The notes below the pieces were generated by a model that ran no database searches, had not been told where the DNA came from, and was given only the letters and a program-made list of their open reading frames with translations. Shown one piece after another: positions 8,105 to 18,456 of a stretch of 64,000 bases of DNA (positions are counted from its first letter, which is position 1; every line of letters starts with the position of its first letter). Origin of the DNA: Teichococcus rhizosphaerae (GTDB lineage: Bacteria; Pseudomonadota; Alphaproteobacteria; Acetobacterales; Acetobacteraceae); contig NZ_PDNU01000015.1 of the NCBI RefSeq assembly GCF_002631185.1, positions 112,334 through 176,333 on the forward strand, in the 5' to 3' direction. A program made the position numbers and the translations under genes.

Positions 8105-9103
8105 ATGGCTGAGCGGAACCGGCAGATTCTGTTGAAGGCCCGCCCGAAGGACCGCCCCGGCCCGGAGCATTTCGAGCTGGCCGAGACGCCGCTGCCGGAG
8201 ATCGGCAAGAACGAGGTGCTGGTGCGGCACCGCTTCCTGTCGCTCGACCCCTACATGCGCGGCCGGATGGATGACAGCGCCTCCTATGCCGCGCCCGTGC
8301 CGCTGGGCGGCGTGATGGAGGGCGAGTGCGTGGGCGAGGTGGTGGAAAGCCGCCACCCCGGCTTCGCGCCCGGCGACTGGGTGGGCGGCGCGCGCGGCTG
8401 GCAGCTCTATTCCGCCGCCCCCGGCCACACCGTGCAGAAGCTGCCCGCGGTGGAGGGCGTGCCGCCCAGCGCCTATCTCGGCGTGCTCGGCATGCCGGGC
8501 ACCACGGCCTGGGTCGGCGTCACCGAGATCGGCCAGCCGAAGCCCGGGGAAACCTTCGTGGTCGCCGCCGCCTCCGGCGCGGTGGGCGGCATCGCCGGGC
8601 AGATCGCCAGGCGCATGGGCTGCCGCGTCATCGGCATCGCGGGCGGCGCGGAGAAGTGCCGCTACGTGACGGAGGAGCTGGGCTTCGACGCCTGCCTCGA
8701 CCATCGCGGCGACCTGGGCCGGCAGCTCGACGAGGCCTGCCCGAACGGCATCGACGTGTATTTCGAGAATGTCGGCGGCGCGGTGCTGCAGGCGGTGTTC
8801 CCGCGCATGCGGGATTTCGGCCGCATCGCCTTCTGCGGCATGGTGGCGGACTACAATGTCCGCCCCCTGCCGCCCGGGCCGAGCCTGGCCAGCGTGGTGC
8901 GCAAGCGCCTGCGGCTGCAGGGCTTCATCGTCACCGACCATCCGCGCGCCTGGCCGAGCTGGCGCGAGCACGGCGCCGCCTGGGTCCGCGACGGCAGCCT
9001 GCGCTGGAAGGAGGACATGGCGGAAGGGCTGGAGAACGCGCCCGCCGCCTTCACCGGGCTGCTCGAAGGAAAGAACTTCGGCAAGCTGGTGGTGAAGCTC
9101 TGA
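8105..9103 (+). CDS. NADP-dependent oxidoreductase, CurA/LTB4DH type
   Basis: A 332-residue medium-chain dehydrogenase/reductase of the zinc-independent leukotriene B4 12-hydroxydehydrogenase / CurA group, which reduces C=C bonds of alpha,beta-unsaturated carbonyls with NADPH. Landmarks are 'RFLSLDPYMRGRMDD' near residue 45, the Rossmann motif 'VVAAASGAVGGIAGQIAR' (about 157-174), 'DVYFENVGGAVLQAV' and the C-terminal 'GKNFGKLVVKL'. Good ribosome binding site GAGGGAG. A GC-rich hairpin follows the stop. Confidence 0.93.
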   Translation: MAERNRQILLKARPKDRPGPEHFELAETPLPEIGKNEVLVRHRFLSLDPYMRGRMDDSASYAAPVPLGGVMEGECVGEVVESRHPGFAPGDWVGGARGWQLYSAAPGHTVQKLPAVEGVPPSAYLGVLGMPGTTAWVGVTEIGQPKPGETFVVAAASGAVGGIAGQIARRMGCRVIGIAGGAEKCRYVTEELGFDACLDHRGDLGRQLDEACPNGIDVYFENVGGAVLQAVFPRMRDFGRIAFCGMVADYNVRPLPPGPSLASVVRKRLRLQGFIVTDHPRAWPSWREHGAAWVRDGSLRWKEDMAEGLENAPAAFTGLLEGKNFGKLVVKL

Positions 9104-9136
9104 GGCGGGGGCCGGGGGAGAGGATCCCCCGGCCCG
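9104..9136 (+). terminator. Hairpin after CurA-type reductase gene
   Basis: GC-rich inverted repeat beginning one base after the stop codon: GCCGGGGGA and TCCCCCGGC arms with a short GAGGA-type loop, extended outward by GGCGGG/CCCGCC. No T-tract follows. The same core recurs at other gene ends in the window. Confidence 0.6.
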
Positions 9137-9265
9137 CCGCGCCGCCCCGGCGGCGGGCCGGTGCCGCGCAGCCCGCGTAAGGCCCTGGAAAGCGGGGCCG
9201 GAGGCCGTTCCCGGGGCTTGGGCCGGGCCTTTCCGCGGGGCGTCGTAATTTTGTCAAAACCCCCG

Positions 9266-9294
9266 TTGACGGCGCCCCGCCGCCCCCATAAAAG
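9266..9294 (+). promoter_or_regulatory. Sigma-70 type promoter for tRNA-Leu
   Basis: TTGACG (9266-9271) and TAAAAG (9289-9294) are separated by exactly 17 bases, and the -10 box ends 32 bases before the mature tRNA 5' end. The surrounding stretch is the least GC-rich part of this intergenic region. This is the clearest housekeeping promoter in the window. Confidence 0.65.
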
Positions 9295-9326
9295 CCCTCC
9301 CACGCCAAACGGCGGTTCGCCCCCTT

Positions 9327-9410
<84 letters not shown>

Positions 9411-9460
9411 TATCTCCTCCGCGGCGCCCTGGCGCGGCAGCGAGGATCGGAAGGCAGGGG

Positions 9461-10123
9461 ATGGCGAAGATGGCGAGCACGCTGTTCGCGGCCAACACCA
9501 CCATCAAGCTCCACAGGCACGACCTGCCGCCGGATGTCGATCTCGGCCCCGTCGTCGCCATCGACACCGAGACGATGGGCCTCGACCCGCGGCGCGACCG
9601 GCTCTGCCTGGTGCAGCTCTCGGCCGGCGACGGCACGGCGCATTGCGTGCAGATCATCCCCGAGAGCCTCGGCGGGCGCGGCGCGGACTGCCCCAACCTC
9701 AAGGCGCTGCTGGCGCGGCCGGACGTGGTGAAGCTGTTCCACTTCGCCCGCTTCGACGTCGCCATCCTGCGCGCGGCGCTGGGCGTGGAATGCGCGCCGG
9801 TGCGCTGCACCAAGGTCGCCGCCAAGCTGGTCCGCACCTTCACCGAGCGGCACGGTCTGAAGGACCTTTGCCGCGAGCTGCTGGGTGTGGACATCTCCAA
9901 GCAGCAGCAGAGCTCCGACTGGGGCGCGGCCGAGCTGACGCCCGAGCAGCTCGCCTATGCCGCCTCCGACGTGCTGCACCTGCACGCGCTCTGGGACAGG
10001 CTGGAGGCGCTGCTGCGGCGCGAGGGGCGGCTGGAACTGGCCGAGGCCTGCTTCCGCTTCCTGCCCACGCGCGGGGCGCTTGACCTGATGGGTTATGATG
10101 AGCCGGACATTTTCGCCCACTGA
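9461..10123 (+). CDS. rnd: Ribonuclease D-like 3'-5' exonuclease
   Basis: A 220-residue DEDDy exonuclease involved in 3' trimming of tRNAs and other stable RNAs. Motifs are 'VVAIDTETMGLD' (Asp35, Glu37), 'LFHFARFDVAILR' and 'AYAASDVLHLHAL' with the catalytic Tyr/Asp. It consists of the exonuclease domain only and lacks the HRDC domains of E. coli RNase D (about 375 residues); short forms are common in Alphaproteobacteria. It lies just downstream of tRNA-Leu, a likely substrate type. Start MAKMASTL follows GGAAGGCAGGGG. Confidence 0.93.
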   Translation: MAKMASTLFAANTTIKLHRHDLPPDVDLGPVVAIDTETMGLDPRRDRLCLVQLSAGDGTAHCVQIIPESLGGRGADCPNLKALLARPDVVKLFHFARFDVAILRAALGVECAPVRCTKVAAKLVRTFTERHGLKDLCRELLGVDISKQQQSSDWGAAELTPEQLAYAASDVLHLHALWDRLEALLRREGRLELAEACFRFLPTRGALDLMGYDEPDIFAH

Positions 10124-10178
10124 GCGGAATGCGGCGAAAACTTGGCATGCTTTTTGATTCGGGCGGCGCCCCGGCGCG

Positions 10179-10207
10179 TTGACCCTGCCCCTGCGCGGCC
10201 CCATACA
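10179..10207 (+). promoter_or_regulatory. Candidate sigma-70 promoter of the lptCAB operon
   Basis: TTGACC (10179-10184) and CATACA (10202-10207) are spaced by 17 bases, about 100 bases before the lptC start. It fits the genome's other housekeeping promoter (TTGACG-17-TAAAAG). Confidence 0.45.
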
Positions 10208-10310
10208 GGGTGGGTGAGGTTTTTCCCCGTCCCGCCCGGCCCGTCCTTCCCGCCCGCGTGGCCCTGCGCCGGCCGGGGCTGAACGTCGCCGGATCAGCGA
10301 AGCCCGAAGA

Positions 10311-11009
10311 ATGACGCCCTCCACCCCGCCCCGCGACGCGCTTGCCGCGCAACGTGCCGCCCGCGCCCCAGGCCGCGCGCGCGCGACGCTGCCTTCCCGC
10401 GCGCGCGTGACGATGGATGCCGGCGCCCTGGCGCGGCGACGCCTGCTGGTGCGGCTGGCCAAGTGGCTGCTGCCGGTGGGCGCGCTCGGCCTGCTGGCGG
10501 CCATCGCCCTGTGGCCGGAGTTCGATTCGGCCGAGGAGCGGGGGCGGCTCGCCTTTCGTCGCGTGGCGCAGACCTCGGCCGAGGCCATGCGCATCGCCGC
10601 GGCCCGCTACCAGGGGCTGGACGAGCAGAACCGCCCCTACAACGTGACCGCCACCACTGCCACGCAGCAGGCCAACACCGACCTCATCGACCTCGAGCGG
10701 CCGCGCGCCGACCTGTTCATGTCGGATGGCGCCTGGGTGCTGCTGGAGGCGCAGCAGGGCCGCTACGCGCGCATGAGCAACCAGCTCGCCCTGTCCGGCC
10801 AGGTGACGCTGTGGCACGACGACGGCAGCACGCTGCGCACCGAGGCCGCGCAGATCGACGTGGCGGGCGGCAATGCCCGGGGCGACCGCCCCGTGGCGGC
10901 GCAGGGCCCCTTCGGCACGCTGGTCAGCGAGGGCTTCCGGCTGGAGAATCGCGGCCAGGTGGTGGTGTTCACCGGCAATGCCAAGGCTGTCCTGGAGGGC
11001 GGACGATGA
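10311..11009 (+). CDS. lptC: LPS export protein LptC
   Basis: LptC is the single-span inner-membrane protein that passes lipopolysaccharide from the LptB2FG transporter to LptA. The 232-residue protein has a basic N-terminal cytoplasmic stretch, one membrane segment 'LAKWLLPVGALGLLAAIALWP' (about 48-68) and a periplasmic beta-jellyroll domain starting near 'YNVTATTATQQ'. The N-terminus before the span is longer than usual; ATG 10413 (MDAGALARRR) is an alternative start. It overlaps lptA (ATGA), giving the conserved lptC-lptA-lptB order. Confidence 0.92.
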   Translation: MTPSTPPRDALAAQRAARAPGRARATLPSRARVTMDAGALARRRLLVRLAKWLLPVGALGLLAAIALWPEFDSAEERGRLAFRRVAQTSAEAMRIAAARYQGLDEQNRPYNVTATTATQQANTDLIDLERPRADLFMSDGAWVLLEAQQGRYARMSNQLALSGQVTLWHDDGSTLRTEAAQIDVAGGNARGDRPVAAQGPFGTLVSEGFRLENRGQVVVFTGNAKAVLEGGR

Positions 11010-11997
11010 TTGAGAAGCACCGCGGCCTTCCGGCGGCCATCCTTGCCGCCTGCGCGCTGCTGGCCGCCGCTCCGCTGGCGCTCGCCCCGCGTGCCGCCGC
11101 CGCCCAGGCGCTGGACCTGAGCCAGGGCGGCCCGGTGGAGGTGACCGCCACCGACGGCATCGAGTGGCGCCAGCAGGAGCAGGTGGTGATCGCCCGCGGC
11201 AATGCCCGCGCCGTGCGCCAGGGCGTGACCCTGACCGCCGACCGGCTGATCGCCCGCTACCGCCCCCGCGCGGGCCAGCCGGCCGGCGTGTCCCCGGGCG
11301 CGGACACGCCGATGTCGGGCGGCGAGATCTGGCGGCTGGAGGCGGAGGGCAATGTCCGCATCGACAGCGCCACCGACCATGCCGAGGGCGACCGTGCCAT
11401 CTACGACATGGACCAGTCCGTGCTGGTGATGACGGGGCGTGCCCTGAAGCTGACCACGCCCGGCAACACCCTGACCGCGCGCGACAGCATGGAATACTGG
11501 CCGGGCCGCCGCATGGCGGTGGCGCGCGGCGCCGCCGTGGTGGTGACCGAGGACCAGCGGCGCATCGCCGCCGACACGCTGGTGGGCTACTTCCTGGAGC
11601 AGGGCGGCGCCCGCCGGGCCGCGGCGCCCGCCGCGGCCCAGGCCCCGGGCGGTGCCGCCACCCCCGGCCAGGGCAGCCAGCTCGAGCGCGTCGAGGCGTT
11701 CGGCAATGTCGAGATCCGCACCCCCGGCGAGGTGGTGCGCGGCGACCGCGGCGTTTATTCGGAAGTGACCGGCATGGCCCGGCTGCTGGGCGGCGTGCGC
11801 ATCACGCGCGGCGACAACCAGCTCAACGGACAGGAGGCGATCGTCAACATGCGCAGCGGCGTGGCGCGGCTGGTGTCCACCCCCGGCCAGCGCGTCCAGG
11901 GCCTCATCATCCCGCAGCAGGGGCAGCAGGCGCTTCAGCCGCAGGGCCAGGGCCAGAGACAGCAAAGCCAGGGGCAGCAATCCCAGGGGCAGCCGCG

Positions 11998-12001
<4 letters not shown>
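11006..12001 (+). CDS. lptA: LPS transport periplasmic protein LptA
   Basis: LptA polymers form the periplasmic bridge carrying LPS to the outer membrane. The 331-residue protein has a signal peptide (LPAAILAACALLAAAPLALA, cleaved near 'AAAAQA') and an OstA/LptA beta-jellyroll of repeated strands such as 'VVIARGNARAVRQGVTLTAD' and 'VEAFGNVEIRTPGEVVRGDRG'. It is longer than E. coli LptA (185 residues) because of internal Ala/Gly/Gln insertions and a low-complexity Gln-rich tail (residues about 300-331). Overlaps lptC and lptB with ATGA junctions. Confidence 0.92.
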
Positions 12002-12750
<749 letters not shown>

Positions 12751-12826
12751 GATGCGTCTGCTGCACCGGTCCCGTGCGGCGGACGTCCCTTCCCCGCCAC
12801 CCCGCCTGAAGGCAGGCTGAGCCTCC

Positions 12827-14311
12827 ATGGCCATCGGCCCGCGCCTGGACCTGCGGCACGCCCAGTCGCTGGTGATGACGCCGCAGCTGCGGCAGGCGAT
12901 CAAGCTGCTGCAATCCTCCAACCTCGAGGTCATCGCCTTTGTCGAGGAGGAGCTGGAGCGCAACCCGCTGCTGGAGCGCGACGAGCGCCCCGACGGCCCG
13001 CCGGCCGATGCCCATGCCGGGCGCGAGCCGGCCGCGCCGCCGCCCGCCCCGGCCGACAGCTTCGAGAGCAGCACCGCCGCCGCCCTGCCACCCGAGGGAG
13101 ACGCGCCGCTCGACATCCGCGACTGGTCGAACGTCTATGACGACGAGGCCCCGCGCGGCGGCCGCGCCGATTTCGACGAGGATGCGCGCGGCATCGAGGC
13201 GCTGGCGGCCGAGCGGCCGCGCAGCCTGCGCGAGGAGCTGGGCGAGCAGCTCCGCCTCACCTTCGCCGACCCGATGGACCGGATGATCGGCGCGCAGCTC
13301 ATCGCGCTGCTCGACGCGGCGGGGCGGCTGCCGGCGCCGGATGCCGCCATCGCCGCCGCGCTGGGCTGCGCGGAGGCGCGGGTGGCGCGCATCCGCGCGC
13401 GCATGCAGCGCTTCGAGCCGGTGGGCATGTTCTGCCGCTCGCTCGGCGAGTGCCTGGCCGTGCAGCTGGCCGAGCGCGACCGGCTGGACCCCGCCATGGC
13501 CGCGCTGTTGCGGAACCTGGAGATGCTGGCGCGGCGCGACATGCGCGGGCTGATGCGCGCCTGCGGCGTCGATGCCGAGGACCTGGCCGACATGGTGGCC
13601 GAGCTGAGGCGCCTCGATCCCAAGCCCGGCGCCGGCTTCGACGCCGTTCCCGCCCCCTCGCTGGTGCCCGACGTGCTGATGCGCCCCGCGCCCATCCGGA
13701 GCGGCGAGGCGGGCGAGTGGCTGCTGGAGCTGAACCCCGAGACGCTGCCGCGCGTGCTGGTCAACCGCGGCTTCCACGCGCGCGCGCTGGTCGCCGCCTC
13801 GCGCGAGGAGCGCGCCTTCCTGTCGGAACGGTTCCAGGCGGCGAACTGGCTGGTGAAGAGCCTGGAGCAGCGCGCCAACACCATCCTGAAGGTGGCGGCC
13901 GAGATCGTGCGGCGGCAGGACGGCTTCTTCCGCCACGGCGTCGCGCATCTGCGGCCGCTGATCCTGCGCGATGTCGCGGAGGCGGTGGAGATGCACGAAT
14001 CGACCGTCAGCCGTGTCACCGCCAACAAGTACATCGCGACGCCGCGCGGCAATTTCGAACTCAAATACTTCTTCACAACCGCGATCGGCGGCACGGGCGG
14101 CGAAACTTTCAGCGCCGAGGCGATACGCCACCGCATCCGGAGCATGGTCGCGGCCGAAACGCCCGACGATATCCTCAGCGATGACGCGATCGTCGCCGCT
14201 TTGCGTCGGGAAGGTGTGGACATCGCCCGCCGGACGGTGGCCAAATACCGGGAAGCGCTGCGCATTCCATCGTCCGTGCAGCGCAAACGGGAGAAGGCCG
14301 TCCCAGCCTGA
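12827..14311 (+). CDS. rpoN: RNA polymerase sigma-54 factor
   Basis: Sigma-54 directs polymerase to -24/-12 promoters that need an enhancer-binding ATPase. The 494-residue protein has the Gln-rich region I 'LDLRHAQSLVMTPQLRQAIKLLQ' (activator contact), an acidic/Pro-rich region II (about 50-130), a core-binding domain, the helix-turn-helix 'RDVAEAVEMHESTVSRVTANKYI', and the RpoN box 'ARRTVAKYREAL' near the C-terminus that reads the -24 element. The lptB-rpoN-hpf order is conserved in proteobacteria. Confidence 0.97.
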   Translation: MAIGPRLDLRHAQSLVMTPQLRQAIKLLQSSNLEVIAFVEEELERNPLLERDERPDGPPADAHAGREPAAPPPAPADSFESSTAAALPPEGDAPLDIRDWSNVYDDEAPRGGRADFDEDARGIEALAAERPRSLREELGEQLRLTFADPMDRMIGAQLIALLDAAGRLPAPDAAIAAALGCAEARVARIRARMQRFEPVGMFCRSLGECLAVQLAERDRLDPAMAALLRNLEMLARRDMRGLMRACGVDAEDLADMVAELRRLDPKPGAGFDAVPAPSLVPDVLMRPAPIRSGEAGEWLLELNPETLPRVLVNRGFHARALVAASREERAFLSERFQAANWLVKSLEQRANTILKVAAEIVRRQDGFFRHGVAHLRPLILRDVAEAVEMHESTVSRVTANKYIATPRGNFELKYFFTTAIGGTGGETFSAEAIRHRIRSMVAAETPDDILSDDAIVAALRREGVDIARRTVAKYREALRIPSSVQRKREKAVPA

Positions 14312-14356
14312 CCCGGAGCGGGCGCGACCCGCCCGCCCCGCCGTCCGAAGGGACGG

Positions 14357-14380
14357 CCCCTCCCCAGCAGGAAGGAGGGG
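14357..14380 (+). promoter_or_regulatory. Hairpin covering the hpf ribosome binding site
   Basis: CCCCTCC (14357-14363) can pair with GGAGGGG (14374-14380) across a 10-base loop. The 3' arm is the Shine-Dalgarno sequence of hpf, 10 bases before its ATG, so the structure could limit translation initiation or act as a weak terminator after rpoN. Pairing is seen; the regulatory role is inferred. Confidence 0.35.
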
Positions 14381-14390
14381 TTAGCCCGCC

Positions 14391-15059
14391 ATGCATATCA
14401 TTGTCGCAGGGAAACAGGTCGAGACCGGCGAGGCCCTGAAGGTCCACGTGACCGAAGGGCTGAATGCCGTCACGCGCAAATACTTCGACCATGCGCTGGA
14501 GGCTTATGTCACCTTCGGAAAGAACCGCGCCTTTTTCTCCTGCGTCATCGACATCCATGCCGGCCGCGGGCTCAGCCTGCGCGGCGAGGGCGAGGGGCCG
14601 GACGCGCACCGCGCCTTCGACGTGGCGGCCGCGCACATCGCCAAGCGCCTGCGCCGCTATCGCCGCCGCATGAACGAGCATTCCCGCAACCTGGCCGATG
14701 AGCGGCTGCCCGCCACCGCCGAGACGGCGCGCCAGGTGGTGCTGGCCCAGCCCGCGGACGTGCCGGACGAGCCGGTCGATCCCGCCGTGCTGCTGGACGG
14801 CCTGGACAATGACGCCCCCGCCGCCGACGCCGCGAACGGCGCGGGCGCGGCGGACGACATGGACGGCGCCGAGCATGGCGCCATCATCGCCGAGACGCCG
14901 ACCGAGATCGCCCGCCTCACCGTGGGCGAGGCGGTGATGCGGCTCGATCTCGGCCAGATGCCGGTGATGATGTTCCGCAACCGCGCCAGCGGGCAGCTCA
15001 ACGTCGTCTATCGCCGCCCGGACGGGCATGTGGGCTGGATCGACCCCGCCGCCGCCTGA
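14391..15059 (+). CDS. hpf: Ribosome hibernation promoting factor, long form
   Basis: Long HPF dimerises 70S ribosomes into inactive 100S particles in stationary phase. The 222-residue protein has the N-terminal S30AE domain (about 1-105, '[20 protein letters not shown]'), a variable Asp/Ala-rich linker (about 130-165) and the C-terminal dimerisation domain '[26 protein letters not shown]'. Linked to rpoN as in many proteobacteria. A hairpin over its ribosome binding site may modulate expression. Confidence 0.95.
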   Translation: MHIIVAGKQVETGEALKVHVTEGLNAVTRKYFDHALEAYVTFGKNRAFFSCVIDIHAGRGLSLRGEGEGPDAHRAFDVAAAHIAKRLRRYRRRMNEHSRNLADERLPATAETARQVVLAQPADVPDEPVDPAVLLDGLDNDAPAADAANGAGAADDMDGAEHGAIIAETPTEIARLTVGEAVMRLDLGQMPVMMFRNRASGQLNVVYRRPDGHVGWIDPAAA

Positions 15060-15140
15060 GCCCGGGCATCCTCCACAAAGCAACGAAGGAGTCATCTTTC
15101 TCCCGCATCCTGGTTTCCGTCCGGATTTCAGGAGGCCAGG

Positions 15141-15452
15141 ATGCGTTCTGCCTTTTCAAGCCTAGCATGCCTTGGCCTTGCCATGGCACTGCTGGGCGCG
15201 GTTCGGTTCTGGCCCACGCCGGGGCAGCCGGTGGCCATCCTGTTCGGCGCCGGCCTGGCGCCGGAGCAGGCGCTGCTGCTGACCAGCGAAGGCGGGCACC
15301 GGCCGATGCGCCTTCTGCGCGCCGCGCCGCCCGTGGTGCTGGCCGTGCTGGAGGCCGCGCACCCGCTGCCGCCGCGGGCCTGGCTGGCCCTCGCCGCGGG
15401 TGGCGGCGCCGGCTGCGCCCCCGGCCGGAAGGCGGCCACCCCATGGACCTGA
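15141..15452 (+). CDS. Small secreted or membrane-anchored hypothetical protein
   Basis: A 103-residue protein with a hydrophobic N-terminus ([18 protein letters not shown]) that reads as a signal peptide or anchor, followed by a short Ala/Leu-rich domain. A strong ribosome binding site (AGGAGG) precedes the ATG. Its 3' end overlaps the start of the chemoreceptor gene by 10 bases, so the two are probably co-translated and may act together. I do not recognise a family. Confidence 0.65.
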   Translation: MRSAFSSLACLGLAMALLGAVRFWPTPGQPVAILFGAGLAPEQALLLTSEGGHRPMRLLRAAPPVVLAVLEAAHPLPPRAWLALAAGGGAGCAPGRKAATPWT

Positions 15453-16906
15453 CGCCCCTGCGCCGGCGCTTCACCGGCTTCATCCTGGGCCTGCTCTGGG
15501 CCTGCGTCCCCGTCCTGCTGGCGGTGGAGTGGGCCACCCCGCGCCCTGGCCTGCCCACCGGCCTCGCCGCCGCGCTGGCCGCCCTCGCCGCGCTCGGCGG
15601 CTCGCTGCTGGCGTACCGGGACGTGCTGGGCCTGGCCACGCGGAACGCGATGGCGGTCGCCATCATGTTCAGCGTCTCGCTGCTGGTGTGGCGGGTGGAT
15701 GAGGCCTGGCGCGTCGACATGCACATGGCCTACTTCGCCACCCTGGCCCTCGTGGCCGGCTTCTGCGACGCGCGGCCGGTGGCGCTGGCCACGCTGTTCG
15801 TGGCGCTGCATCACCTGGGCCTCGGGCTGCTGCTGCCCCTCGCCATCTTTCCGGACGCGGGGCAGGCGCTGCCGCGCGTCCTGCTGCACGCCGCCGTCCT
15901 GCTGGCCGAGGCCGTGCCGCTGATCTGGCTGGGATACAGCCTGGAACAGGCCGCCGCCGCCGCCGCCGAGGCGCGCATGAACGCCGCCGCGGCCGAGGCG
16001 CAGGCCAGCGCCGCCGAGGCTGCCCAGGAGGCGGCCGAGCGGGAGCAGGACGAGAAGCGCCGCCAGGCCCGCCTGGCCCTGGCCGAGCAGATCGAGGCCT
16101 CGGTGGGCAGCGTGGCCGTGCGGGTGGAGGCGGCCGTGGCCGAGCTGGGCACGCTGGCCGGCCGCCTGGCCGAGGCGGCCGGCAAGGCGCGGGACAGCGC
16201 CGGAACCGCCGCCGATGCCGCCACCGCCAGCAGCGGGGAAGCGCATGGCATGGCCGCCGCCACGGAGGAGCTGGCCACCACGGTGGCCGAGATCACCCGG
16301 CAGGTGCGGCAGGTATCGGCGGTGGCCGACCAGGCCGCCGCCCGCGCCGGCGCCAGCGACGCCACGGTGCAGGACCTGATGCAGAGCGCCACGCGGATCG
16401 GCGACGTGGTGCGCCTCATCAGCGACATCGCGAACCAGACCAACCTTCTGGCGCTGAACGCCACCATCGAGGCGGCGCGCGCGGGGGAGGCCGGCAAGGG
16501 CTTTGCCGTGGTGGCCACCGAGGTGAAGGCGCTGGCCGGACAGACAGCCCGCGCCACCGAGGAGATCGGCGCCCAGGTCGGCGCCATCCAGGGCGCGGCG
16601 CAGGAGGCGGCCTCCGCCATCCAGGGCATCGCCGCGGTGGTGGCCGAGGTGCAGTGCGTCGCGCGGCTGATCGGCGAGGCGGTGGCGCAGCAGGCGGAGG
16701 CCACGCGGGAGATCGCCCGCGCCGCCAGCAGCGTCGCCACCGAATCGGGGCGGGTCAGCGGTGCCGTTTCCAGCACCTCCGCCATGCTGTCCGACACGGC
16801 CGGGCTGGTGGCGCCGCTCACCGGCCTGGCGGAAACGCTGCGCCAGCAGGACGGGGCGCTGCGTGGGGGCGTCGTCCGCACCCTGCATGGGCTGCGCACC
16901 GCCTGA
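15443..16906 (+). CDS. Methyl-accepting chemotaxis protein without periplasmic sensor
   Basis: A 487-residue chemoreceptor. The N-terminal half contains about six membrane segments (residues about 10-170) with no long periplasmic loop, so it probably senses within the membrane. An Ala/Glu coiled coil (about 170-220) replaces a clear HAMP domain. The signalling tip '[31 protein letters not shown]' is intact and would engage CheA/CheW. There is no C-terminal CheR/CheB tethering pentapeptide. No other chemotaxis genes are in the window. Start at MDLTPLRRR, inside the preceding small gene. Confidence 0.9.
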   Translation: MDLTPLRRRFTGFILGLLWACVPVLLAVEWATPRPGLPTGLAAALAALAALGGSLLAYRDVLGLATRNAMAVAIMFSVSLLVWRVDEAWRVDMHMAYFATLALVAGFCDARPVALATLFVALHHLGLGLLLPLAIFPDAGQALPRVLLHAAVLLAEAVPLIWLGYSLEQAAAAAAEARMNAAAAEAQASAAEAAQEAAEREQDEKRRQARLALAEQIEASVGSVAVRVEAAVAELGTLAGRLAEAAGKARDSAGTAADAATASSGEAHGMAAATEELATTVAEITRQVRQVSAVADQAAARAGASDATVQDLMQSATRIGDVVRLISDIANQTNLLALNATIEAARAGEAGKGFAVVATEVKALAGQTARATEEIGAQVGAIQGAAQEAASAIQGIAAVVAEVQCVARLIGEAVAQQAEATREIARAASSVATESGRVSGAVSSTSAMLSDTAGLVAPLTGLAETLRQQDGALRGGVVRTLHGLRTA

Positions 16907-16997
16907 GCGGCAGCCCCGGGGGCCGCGCAGGGCAGGGCTGCCGGTGCGCGTTGGGCGCTCGACAGCGCCCTGCCTTCCGGCCCATAGCACTGCGACA

Positions 16998-18290
16998 ATG
17001 AAGCCGCCCGCCCGCCGCCCCCGTTCCGGCCCGTCCCGCCCCGCACCTGCCGCGCGCCCCCGCAACCCCACCCGCAGCGCCGCCCTGGCGCTGGTGGGCG
17101 CCGTGCTCGACCGCCATCGCGGGCTGGAGGAGGCGCTGGACGCCCTGCCCCCCGCCGAGGCGCGCGACCGCGCCGCCGCCCACCGCATCGCCGCCGCCGT
17201 GCTGCGCCGCCTGGGCAGCCTGGACGCCGTGCTGGAGCCGCTGCTGCGCCGCGAGCCGCCGCCCGAGGTGCGCAACGCGCTGCGCATCGGCGCGGCCGAG
17301 CTGCTGCTGCTGGAAACCCCGCCGCACGCGGCGGTGGCGAGCTGCGTCGATCTCGTGCCCCGCCCCTTCGCGGGCCTGGTGAACGCCGTGCTGCGCCGCG
17401 TGGCCGAGCAGGGCCCCGCCGCGCTGGAGGAGCTGGATGGCGAGCGCCTCGACACGCCCGGCTGGCTCTGGACCGCCTGGCACGGCGCCTATGGCCCGGC
17501 GGTGCGCGCCATCGCCCGCGCCCACCGCGCGCCGGCGCCGCTCGACCTGTCCCTGCTGCCCGGCACGGAATGGCCGGAAGGGGCGGAGCGCCTGCCCACC
17601 GGCACGGCGCGCTTTCCCGCCGGCACGCGCATCACCGAGCTGCCGGTCTTCGCCGCCGGCCGCGCCTGGGCGCAGGATGCCGCCGCCGCCCTGCCGGCGC
17701 GGCTGCTGGCCGTGCGCCCCGGCGAGCGGGTGGCCGACCTGTGCGCCGCGCCGGGCGGCAAGACGGCGCAGCTCGCCGCCGCCGGTGCCCGCGTGGTGGC
17801 GGTGGAGCGCGATGGCACCCGGCTCCAGCGCCTGCGCGAGAACCTGGCGCGGCTCGGGCTGGAGGCGGAGCTGGTGCAGGCCGACGCCGCCCTCTGGAAC
17901 CCCGGCGAGCGCTTCGACGCCATCCTGCTCGACGCGCCGTGCAGCGCCACCGGCACCATCCGCCGCCACCCGGACGTGCCGCACCTGAAGCGCCCCTCCG
18001 ACATCGGCACCCTGGCCGGGCTGCAGCGGCCGCTGCTGGCGGCGGCGGCGCGGCTGCTGGCACCGGGCGGGCGGCTGGTCTTCGCCACCTGCTCGCTGCA
18101 GCCGGAGGAGGGGGAGGCGCAGGCCCGCACCGGCGCCCCCGGCCTGCGCCCCGACCCGATCCTCCCCGCCGAGGTGCCGGGGCTGGAGGGCGCCCTCCAG
18201 CCCGAGGGCTGGCTGCGCACCCGCCCCGACCTCTGGGCCGGGCAGGGGGGGCTGGATGGCTTCTTCATCGCCCGCTTCCGGGCGGAATGA
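16998..18290 (+). CDS. rsmB: 16S rRNA m5C967 methyltransferase (RsmB family)
   Basis: RsmB methylates C967 of 16S rRNA using S-adenosylmethionine. The 430-residue protein has an N-terminal NusB-like RNA-binding domain (about 25-150) and a Rossmann methyltransferase domain with '[19 protein letters not shown]', the catalytic loop '[15 protein letters not shown]' and the nucleophile cysteine motif '[13 protein letters not shown]'. The N-terminus is Pro/Arg-rich. Followed by rpe and a heparinase-like gene, a neighbourhood I believe is common in Rhodospirillales. Confidence 0.93.
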   Translation: MKPPARRPRSGPSRPAPAARPRNPTRSAALALVGAVLDRHRGLEEALDALPPAEARDRAAAHRIAAAVLRRLGSLDAVLEPLLRREPPPEVRNALRIGAAELLLLETPPHAAVASCVDLVPRPFAGLVNAVLRRVAEQGPAALEELDGERLDTPGWLWTAWHGAYGPAVRAIARAHRAPAPLDLSLLPGTEWPEGAERLPTGTARFPAGTRITELPVFAAGRAWAQDAAAALPARLLAVRPGERVADLCAAPGGKTAQLAAAGARVVAVERDGTRLQRLRENLARLGLEAELVQADAALWNPGERFDAILLDAPCSATGTIRRHPDVPHLKRPSDIGTLAGLQRPLLAAAARLLAPGGRLVFATCSLQPEEGEAQARTGAPGLRPDPILPAEVPGLEGALQPEGWLRTRPDLWAGQGGLDGFFIARFRAE

Positions 18291-18456
18291 GCGCCTTCTC
18301 TCCGATCTGTTATTGCGAAATCCCCGGCAGGGGATTGGACGCGGCGGGATGGCGGCCCCTTTATGCGGCCCCCATCCGCGGCTTTCCGTGTTTTCCGCGA
18401 CCCCACCGGCCCTGCGCGGCTTGTCCCGCCCCAGCCTCAAAGGCATAACTTCCCTC

